Shown in pieces: positions 56,163 through 64,000 of a stretch of 64,000 nucleotides of DNA (positions are counted from its first letter, which is position 1; the number at the start of each line of letters is the position of its first letter). This DNA is from Morinoia aosen (lineage: Eukaryota; Arthropoda; Malacostraca; Amphipoda; Talitridae): assembly GCA_030386875.1 (NCBI GenBank), contig CM059573.1:30607891-30671890 (forward strand). The letters are read 5' to 3'. The notes beneath the pieces were generated by a model. That model was not told the DNA's origin. It was given only the letters and a program-made list of their open reading frames with translations, and made no database searches. The position numbers were made by a program, and so were the translations under genes.

Positions 56163-58554
56163 CACTGGTTCCCAGCCTGTGGGTCTCTAATCGATTTTGA
56201 CCCGAACGTGAATATTATGTAAAACACGGTAAAAAATGAAGACCGTTGAATAAATAAAATTATGAAATTAATTAAGACAATTATATAAATTTACACTAAG
56301 AAACTAAATGTAACAGTTCCTTAAGTCACTCAACACAACGTCTGAGACAGTATTGACCATGTTTCGTTTATGTTTTGTTTTCGTTGCGCCACCGCTGTCG
56401 CTCCTCCCATCAGTGTTGTCGCACTTGCAGTGACACGTTGTTAGCTTTATTCAAGTGATTCGTAACCCTTTAAAAATGAGTGTAAGTTAGAAAGAGAAAA
56501 ACAGGGATGATTTCTTCGTGTGAGGATTCACTGACATAGTTAATGCAAGTGTGGAAAGACCACAGTGTGTAGTATGTTTGGAAGTTCTTGCCCATGAGTC
56601 TATGACACCAGCTAAACTTCAAAGACATCTCGAAACTAAGCACCCTGTTTTGAAAGATATAAGTACTGATTTTTTTAAAGCAAAAGTTGATGGCGTCAAA
56701 AGTCGCTGGCTTGATAGCAGTGGATTATTTCAAAACAAAAATTTAGCCGCTATTGGAGCTTCATACACTGTTGCATCAAGACTAGCATAAGCTAAACAAC
56801 CACACACAATAGCTGAGAATCTTATTTTTCCATGCACCAAAGATATTGTGCGTCTCATGATGGATCCTGAAGCAGTAAATAAATTATCGCCTCTATCCGT
56901 GTCAAACAATACGGTAAAACGAAGGATAACAGATACGTCCGAGGATATTTCATGCCATATTATTCAAGAATTGAAAGAAACTCCTACTGGGCTGTTCAGC
57001 ATACAGCTTGATGAAACTACTGATGTGATAAACTTTGCTCAACTTGTTGTGTATGTTCGTTATTGTAAAAATAAAACAATGAAGGAAAATTTCTTGTTTT
57101 GTAAGCCTCTGCAAACGTCAACTACTGCTGCTGATATTTTTGATATAATTGATGATTTCTCCAAAGAACATTCAATCGAATGGGAGAAATTGTGCGGAGT
57201 TTGTACTGACAAGACACCTTTAATGCTCGGTTGTAAGTCTGGCTTTCAATCGTTAGTTAAAAATGTGAGTCCAGAAGTAATTGGGACTCACTGCATGATT
57301 CATCGACAAGTGTTAGCTATCAAGACGTTGCCTGAACCATTCAAAGAAGTGCTTAACCGAGTGATTAAAGCCGTAAATGTTGTTAAATCAAGGCCACTTG
57401 CAACACGGCTCTTCAGAGTTTTATGTGAAGATTTGGGTTCAACCCATGAAGCACTATTGTTTCACACAGTGGTAAGGTGGCTCTCGAAAGGAAAGGCGTT
57501 GAAGAGATTTTTTGAATTCAGGGGAGAGCTGCAAATATTTCTTGATTCTCAAAATGCAAGCGAAATAAATCATTATTTACGAATGAATTTACGTTGTGCA
57601 AATATGCATACATGGTTGACATTTTTGAGATATTCAATAGTATTAATACAGTATTACCGGGTAAAGAAGGTACGGTAATATCTTTGTCTGAAAATAAAAC
57701 GTCTTTCAAAATGAAATTGGAACTCTAGATGAACAAAATTAATCAAAAGAAATTATACATATTCCCAACAACTGCCCAAGTTGTTGAAGAAGCGGCAAAT
57801 GAAATTGACATCGAAGACTTGTACTGCTTGATACAAGAACATTTGAAAAATCTTACTGTTCAGATAAGAAAAAATTTTCCAGATTGATGTTCTAATCTTT
57901 CTCTCTTACAATCAACCCTTTCAATGTCAGTGTATCTGATGTCCCTGAAGCAGCAGAAGAAGAGTTCATTGACTTAAAAAAACAGCTTTGAAGCTAAATC
58001 ATGGTTTGGTAAACTGCAATTACTAGAATTTTGGGTAAAAAACTTCCAAAAATTCCCAGTGATATCAGAAATCACAATAAGGAATTTATTGCCGTTCCCA
58101 ACAACTTGCTTATGTAAAACAGCATTCTCCCAACTTCTCATCCTTAAAAACAAGTACCGAAATAAATTAGATGTGGAAGACGACTTGAGCCGTGCCAAAA
58201 TCGACAACGGAGCCAAGGATAGAATTGCTAGCTAAAAAACTACAATACCAGCCGTCTCATTAAGGTCAGTTTATAAACATACTTTACATAACGGTGTGAA
58301 ATTTGTTTGTACGAATAATTTGGAACTGATATGCAATTAATTAATCTTTTGTAGGAGCTTTAAAATTTTTGGTGATAAAATTTTACATTAATAAAATATT
58401 TACGGAATGTACAGTTACTTCACGAATAAATCGCAATAGATGACAGTTTGTTAAAGAAAAAGTAAATGTATATAAGATATTTTAGGTATTGGGTTCGCTT
58501 CCTGATTGCTTGGTCTAAAATGGGTCGCTATATTTGAAAGGTTGGGAACTACTG
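56163..58554 (+). mobile_element. hAT element (ZBED5/Buster-like), 2392 bp
   Basis: The ends are CACTGGTTCCCAGCCT at 56163 and AGGTTGGGAACTACTG ending 58554, an imperfect inverted pair of the hAT C-A-TGGTTCCCA type. The flanks ATTCAGAC (56155-56162) and ATTTAGAC (58555-58562) agree in 7 of 8 bases, as expected for an aged 8-bp duplication. It contains one broken transposase gene. Confidence 0.88.
56476..58235 (+). pseudogene. hAT transposase, ZBED5-like (broken)
   Basis: The ATG at 56476 is followed in the same frame by stops at 56488, 56521 and 56788. Visible: BED-like finger RPQCVVCLEVLAHESM with LQRHLETKHP; SYTVASRLA and KDIVRLMM; the catalytic-core entry SIQLDETTDV (first acidic residue); CGVCTDKTPLMLGCKSGF (second); THCMIHRQVLA; then VVRWLSKGKALKRFFEFR. 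After about 57640 the frame shifts (NSINTVLPGKEG, FKMKLEL). The C-terminal dimerisation region reads LLPFPTTCLCKTAFSQLL, then NKYRNKLDVEDDL, ending at TAA 58233. Full length would be about 580 residues. Several stops and at least two frameshifts make it dead. The assignment rests on the strong ZBED5/hAT pattern of these blocks. Confidence 0.85.
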
Positions 58555-58562
58555 ATTTAGAC

Positions 58563-60620
58563 TCTGTAAGTTATGTTTTTAGCGATCGTGAGCAAGTGGC
58601 CACCGGCAGTCGTCGCAGCTCTTCGTAGTTATGAAGCAGATGTTCATTCGAGTTTCTTGGTTGGTGAAAGCCGAAAAATTCGGTTTCAACCAAGACATAG
58701 GGTACAGACCACTTTGTTAGACTGCGATTCCGTGCAAGTAAACGAACGTCGAGGAACGGCGTTAAAATTAGCGTGATTTTTATCTGGGAATACGCGCCAC
58801 TGCGCGTAAAGGCGAAATCAAATTCTGTAGTGTGTCTATAACTGAGTCTATATATTTCTTTTCAACCAGGTAGTGGTGTTCCCTGTCACTAAAGTCTTGA
58901 TAAGGTCATACATCCCCTAATCTATATTATGAAAGAATTGCAAATTATATCCCATTTATATTTCCTACATTCTAATACAATTTATTACCACTAAGAATTG
59001 CTAGTAGAATGTATCATTAATGCAGAATATGTAAACATTACCGATTTAAATAAACTAATCATACTGACACAAGAAGTGTAGTCATTTGTTACGCAGTGAT
59101 ACCCCCAAAATACGCTTCCGGAGAGATGAACTTGCGACAGCAGGGAGTTCTACAATGGGCAGTGCACTCAATCTAAACTGAAGTATCAATCTCGCCGTGG
59201 CTGCCTCCCTTCACTTTCCTTGAATAACTCTGATATTTACATATATTCTTACGTATTCTAAATCATTTGCAACGGGAATGATTAAAAGAACTCTCATATT
59301 CTTCGTATCCTATGATTTCAAAAAAGACAGAAAACTTTATTAATGTCATATAAATGAAACGTTTGTTCAATTCGTATACAGATTAAATGGAAAAATTTTA
59401 GAAGCCTGAACAGCATCTTAGTAGATGTATTTCATTAATTATGCTCGAAGTAACTATTTCAATAAGTAATTATTACGCAAATCGGTACTTCTAAATAATA
59501 TACTTATACTCTATATGATTTAATCTCCCCAGCAGAGCGCATTTACTATTGCACGTTGTCTGCATTACTGAAACTACAGTAGCGCTGCATTTCTTTCAAC
59601 GTATACCATCCAGTCAGCCAAGCTTGGAACAAGGTGGAAACCACAATAAGTTTACCACCGATTGGAAATAATTCATCTGATATTCAACTAGGGCTAAATT
59701 TTACGTTCAGAGTGAAAATGAACTTGATTGCAAAATAATTGAAAATTATAAACCGATTTTGGAGAAGTGCCTGCAAATCTAACAACACAATAATGATTAT
59801 GATTCCTTAGCTGACTAACACGTGATAACTCATCTCTATTTCTAAAGTTCTAGACTTGCCCCGAAATATCTCGTCCCCGGGCCATGTAACCAATTCAAGT
59901 AAGTACGCATTTTGTTGCGCTTGGCACTAATATTTGAAATTCAATTTTTGTTTTTGACTGAAATAATACTCGAGTATAGTTGATGTAAAAACAGTCCAAC
60001 TCCGATTTTTGTGAGAAATACTTCGGTATCGAATTTTCATTTAACGTTACGTTCTTACCTGCCGTCTAAAATGTAACATAAAGTAACCCAGACTGTTGCG
60101 TTGCGTTTAGCCTTCAGTTGAACCGCATGACGATAGAAACTTTTAATGCGTCTCAAAAGTGTGACTGAATTAATTTCCTCCATTTTTTTAAGTATTGACA
60201 CAAGTGATTGAGCTATTTTTCGTGAAACAACAGATTGATTTCTTCACTTGTATTCAGATGGCAATGAGATTCTATTTCATTTTCGGAACAGCATGCTCCT
60301 GAGAAATGTTTGAATTAATTGCGGAACTCACTTATTTTTCTTCTTCCTCACTCCTGCAATTCTTTTAACAAAAAACCTGAAAGCCTGCAGCACAAAACTT
60401 TTACTTTTATGGGGTTGCATTCCGCTTCGCTAGTGTGCAGATATTGGTCTGTCAGTCTTTACTCTCTACGTCCACCAGCGGAATACATTTGACCAATACA
60501 CATTTTTGCTTGAACGCTCACTCCAGAATACCTCCCAAGAAAAAGAAAAGAAGAATTTAGAGGTGATTTATTCTACCATGCCTTTGTATTTCATCCTAAT
60601 ATTTTTGAAAATTTCAGTAC
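58563..60620. other. No gene recognised
   Basis: 58573-58776 is open for 67 codons and slightly GC-richer (MFLAIVSKWPPAVVAALRSY), but I recognise nothing in it. The rest is AT-rich without repeats I can see. Confidence 0.3.
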
Positions 60621-60624
60621 TACC

Positions 60625-60855
60625 TAATTGAAAATCAAGGACCTATCGCCGGTGGATTAAGGACGTGACGGTCAATTAAGTATGATTTTTAAGCTAGTTG
60701 GCCGGCTATGCCTTAAAACTATCTTTCCACGCTCCTTACTAGGTGCGGTCGAGCTCGGACGTAAAATTCATAGCCGGCCATGGATGATTTAAGGGCGCAA
60801 AATTTTCAGTTGGTTGATGGTCGTTATATTTGAGAACGGCCATCCGTGGTTTACA
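60625..60855 (+). repeat. Dispersed repeat family F, copy 4
   Basis: Starts CCTAATTGAAAATCAAGGAC and ends near ACGGCCATCCGTGG. Matches copy 3 (29.4 kb, inverted) over nearly its whole length, and copies 1 and 2 mainly at the ends. Confidence 0.7.
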
Positions 60856-61689
60856 GCCTCACAAATGTGTGCTGCCGGTGGTGTGCTGCCAGTAGAGTGC
60901 TGCCGCGAATTATCGCCGTTCGTATAATGGATGACCCGTCAACCATCAAACGTGCGTTTTGCCATTGTTGCGTACACTGCGTTATGCGTTGTACAATACG
61001 TCGAATATTTTATTTCATATTCATACCTCTCTCAAAATGTTCACTACATACCAAATGAACACTTTTCTACGCTGTATAATAAAAAAATTGGTGCGTTTAC
61101 TTGCTTTCATTTATGTGCTTACGATTGGTATTGCTATGTTTTTATTTCATTGTTCAACAAAATGTTACACATCAGCAGAAATAGTTAAAATGAAATAGTA
61201 CTTCTTATCACGATCAGTTTTATAACTCGTTCTTTCCTAGTTTTCATGCAACGGTGTTTTTTCAAGTTTTTATTAAATAGTTATACTCGAAGAGTTGGTA
61301 TATTTTAGGCATATCGCCAAATTTTAAACTTTCGTAAAAAAATGAGATTATTCGTTGTGCGCGTTTTTAACATGTCACATACCACAACCCTCAGAACAAA
61401 TACTAAAGCTCAATTGTTGTTCGTACTCAATTTTAAGCGAAGACTTCATCATCAACGCAGTGTATTGAAAATATCGAGAATGCATTTAATAAAAAGCAAA
61501 TAATAAAAGTATATAAATCGACGACCAATCGAGGATCAATCTAATAATTACCCTAAACTAGCCAGTTTGAATTAGAATAGAATAACAAAGAAGCATATTC
61601 TAATACGCCATTAATCAAATACACCCTTACATGTGACATATTCGCAATATTTTTTTGTCTGGTATTACGTCCTCTACAAAAAACTTTTT
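60856..61689. other. No gene recognised
   Basis: Short overlapping open frames at 60846-61198 begin in the repeat edge and contain no recognisable motif. Otherwise AT-rich. Confidence 0.3.
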
Positions 61690-62165
61690 TCGAACATTCA
61701 AACGCTTCTCTATGGTGCAAGTTTCACCAATGCGCAAGTACAAGAATATTTTAATCGCGGGTACTATTAAGATGGGTTTATTTGTTTATCATCTGTATCA
61801 TGAAACTTTTTTAAAGGAAACTATAGAATCCCGTAATTTTTAACGGATCATGTACATTAGTAAATATATATCATAGTAAACTTGATGTTAACATTTTGTT
61901 GCCAATTTAAAAGTCGTTCGTAAATAAATAATATAAAAAACATTTGGACAGGTTGCAACACCTGCAACCATTATGAAATAAAATATTTATCTTATAAATT
62001 GTGAATAGGTGGAGTCGGTGTTGGAGTCGCAAAATTCTGGAAAGGTGGAGTCGGAGTCGCTAAATCCTGGAGAGGTGGAGTCGGAGTCGCTAAATTCTGA
62101 AATGGTGGAGTCGGAGTCGGAGTCGCAAATTAATTCCTCCGACTCCGCAACCCTGTTTGAAGACC
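61690..62165 (+). repeat. GGAGTC-ended repeat family, best-preserved copy
   Basis: The body from about 61720 (GTTTCACCAATGCGCAAGTA, then AAGAATATTTTAATCGCGGG) leads into a GGAGTCGGAGTCGC array at 62010-62150, with spacers TAAATTCTG and AAATTCTGG, and ends CTCCGACTCCGCAACCCTG. It aligns with the inverted copy at 12.55-13.0 kb through both body and array. Confidence 0.7.
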
Positions 62166-62765
62166 ACATGAGGTTCCAAATATAAATCTTTGTCAGACTG
62201 TAAAACTGATTTCTCATAAGAATTTGGCGATATTGGTTTCATTTCCTAATTTTTTGAATTTTCAGAGAATTCATTTCCATTTGTCAAGAAACATCAGTAT
62301 AACATACTGCGTTCACATTTAATTTCAATGTTGATACAATGTACACCTTTTTTCGTTTTATAACCACACGCCAAAACAATTTAGCAACAGTTTGCACAAT
62401 CAAGTAACACCGAGTAAAAACTAATAACAGCTGCGCAAAATATAACAACATCCAGTACAAATCCAGCGACAATGCTGTAAAATTGATAACTTATGCAAAG
62501 TGTAGTGACAGAGACAAATAAATATGACATTGCCTCAAATTGCATAACTCTCTCAGAATGTTGCAACAGACGATCATTTTCTTTGACAAATAGTCAAATC
62601 TTGAAACAATGCTTCATATAGCCACTATCACTGGTTCAAAATAATGTAACAGATGCAAAAAATAGTAACGAAAGGTCATAAATTGTAACAAGAACTTTTA
62701 AACCCTATTAGCGAGCGAAATCATTTTTTTACACTTCCATATTAAAAAAATAGAAAATAATGGGT
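62166..62765. other. No feature recognised
   Basis: AT-rich sequence with many short TGCAA/TAACA words but no clear unit or gene. Confidence 0.3.
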
Positions 62766-62769
62766 TCAC

Positions 62770-63205
62770 CTTGAAATCCCGAATGTCAAAATCCCAGAAG
62801 TCAAAATCTCGAATATCTAATTCCCGACCATATTTTGCTGTGAAATACATACTGTACATGTCAGTTTTCAACCTCGGTTACAACATTCGGGATTTTGATT
62901 TTTGGGATTTAGGTATACGGGATTTCGACATTCGGGATTTTGACTTTCGGGAGTCTGAATGCCACCCGACAATAATACATGAAGGACTACATACATTCCA
63001 TAACTGCCCGGTCAGTGTAAGGTGCAATATCCGCTGACCAGGAAGTATGTACAACATTCGGGAGTTTTATTTTCGGGATTTCGACATTAGATATTTTCAC
63101 TTTCGAGACCATGAATGCCACCCGACAATAATATGGGACTACATATGTACATTCCATTACTTTCCGGTCAATGGATGATGTAATATCCGACCGGGAAGTA
63201 CTGGA
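62770..63205. repeat. CATTCGGGATTTTGA-type repeats with a 165-170 bp higher-order direct repeat
   Basis: Short words CATTCGGGATTTTGA and TTTCGGGA recur at 62885-62950 and, inverted, at 62775-62825. A longer unit starting ACAACATTCGGGA and running through ATGCCACCCGACAATAATA and a CCGGTCA...ATATCCG block appears at about 62880-63050 and again at about 63051-63205. The 88-codon frame across it is simply translated repeat. Confidence 0.75.
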
Positions 63206-63309
63206 ATTTTCCAGAACAACTCTGACGTGGCCGGTTCACGTATGATACACAGCGTTAGTTCCTTCACAGTTGTTGACCGTTGCTGCACAAATTTCTATAG
63301 CTCGTAAAA

Positions 63310-63648
63310 ATGCCTCCTCATCGCCGAGCAGTAATTTTAGAGGCTGACAAACAACGCATCGTGGACAATTACCTGGGTAATGAAGCATTCCTTAGTACTG
63401 CTCAAGAACTTGGAGTGAAGCGTACCACCGCTTATTCCATTGTTAGGTCCTACCAACAACGACAATCTGTTGCCAGCCGGCGTGAGGCTTGTGGTCGCAA
63501 GAAGAAGATTGATAATGAGAGCCTGGATTTACTTGTAATGTTGATTGAAGCTACTCCAACCGTCACCGTCAAGGATCTCAATAGAACTCTTCGTGACCGG
63601 CTAGCCATTTTAGAGAACCCATCTAAGACCCTTCGCGAAATACCCTGA
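63310..63648 (+). pseudogene. Transposase N-terminal helix-turn-helix fragment (IS630/Tc1-like)
   Basis: 112 residues from ATG 63310: MPPHRRAVILEADKQRIVDN, then FLSTAQELGVKRTTAYSIVR (helix-turn-helix with a recognition helix) and GRKKKIDNESLDLLVMLIEA, VTVKDLNRTLRDR (a second helical domain). This fits the bipartite DNA-binding half of Tc1-like transposases. A catalytic D-D-E/D domain should follow but the frame stops at 63648 and the next bases are tandem repeat, so it is a fragment. It could also be a domesticated DNA-binding protein; I consider that less likely. Confidence 0.65.
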
Positions 63649-63656
63649 CAAAAAGG

Positions 63657-64000
63657 GTAATTTCTAAACTATAAGACGCACAATCTTGAAATTAGTGCCA
63701 AATTAATGGGCGTGACGAGTACAACATTTTAATGTAATTAAAAAAATTTTTACGCCCCTGTGGGGACAGGAAGAGAGCCTCTCGTGGCCCCTCAATACTC
63801 GGCCGATTTTCTCTATAACGCTCATTTTGTCCGCGTCATAATTTCTAAACTATTGCACCTAAAAATTTGAAATTGGGTTCATTTTAAGCGTCAATTTATT
63901 CTCCAAATGTGAGTATATAATAAAACTCTCATACGCTCCCTGGAGGAAGATAAAGGGCAAGTTTCTCCTAGCCTCTGAATGGTAGACCGATTTTTCATAA
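63657..64000 (+). repeat. Diverged tandem repeat of about 180 bp, cut by window end
   Basis: TAATTTCTAAACTAT starts at about 63659 and again at about 63839. Later parts also correspond: ACGCCCCTGTGGGGA with ACGCTCCCTGGAGGA, and CCGATTTTCTCTATAA with CCGATTTTTCATAA. Two units are visible; a longer array may continue beyond the window. Confidence 0.7.

Noticed and set aside
62771..63037. 88-codon frame rich in RDFDFRD
   Set aside because: It is translation of the CATTCGGGATTTTGA repeat, not a protein gene.
1..64000. CRISPR arrays, bacterial operons or ribosome binding sites
   Set aside because: No regularly spaced repeats with unique spacers. The spliced gene and the element content are eukaryotic.

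Overview
The window reads as AT-rich, intron-era eukaryotic DNA from an arthropod, most likely an insect. The basis is the mix of transposable elements: a THAP-type P element, CR1/L2-like and RTE-like non-LTR retrotransposons, Tc1/mariner elements of the DUF4817 type, a ZBED5-like hAT, PIF/Harbinger-like miniature elements and a Penelope-like fragment with hammerhead ribozymes. I recognise no host gene. Nearly all supportable coding sequence belongs to mobile elements, and all but one of the substantial transposase or reverse transcriptase genes are broken.

The exception is at 45835-50413: an apparently complete P element. It has perfect 31-bp terminal inverted repeats, identical 8-bp target duplications (CATTTCTG), a TATA box inside the terminal repeat, and a two-exon transposase gene. 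Splicing exon 1 (50254-50184) to exon 2 (48918-46266) restores a full C2CH THAP zinc finger and gives an uninterrupted 907-residue protein that keeps four acidic residues at the positions expected for P transposases. This is the strongest candidate for a live system in the window.

Layout, left to right. 1-3715: a non-LTR retrotransposon on the minus strand (copy A), cut by the window edge. 4.7-9.4 kb: foldback elements, a Mutator-like miniature element with a 10-bp target duplication, and a palindrome cluster. 12.5-17.4 kb: a repeat with a GGAGTC-rich end, a roughly 2-kb palindromic element, and a Tc1/mariner element with about 150-bp terminal repeats and a broken transposase with DD41D spacing. 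18.9-21 kb: a GGAGTC array and unassigned sequence. 21.9-23.4 kb: three copies of a 530-bp PIF/Harbinger-like element. 24.6-28.2 kb: several foldbacks, including an inverted duplication of a mariner 5' end and the inverted Penelope-like repeats with ribozymes. 28.2-34.9 kb: mostly unassigned. 34.9-36.9 kb: an RTE-like reverse transcriptase relic. 38.7-43.2 kb: dispersed repeats and a TTAA-flanked, internally palindromic element. 45.8-50.4 kb: the P element. 51.0-55.7 kb: a second copy (copy B) of the first retrotransposon, lacking its endonuclease and carrying a nested mariner derivative. 56.2-58.6 kb: a hAT element. 60.6-64 kb: dispersed and tandem repeats and a transposase N-terminal fragment.

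The nesting gives a relative history. Copy B was in place before a mariner derivative inserted at a TA inside its ORF1; removing the insert restores the ORF1 frame. The P element, with identical ends and an open gene, appears to be among the youngest insertions. Coordinates of repeat edges are hand-read and may be off by several bases unless a target duplication fixes them.
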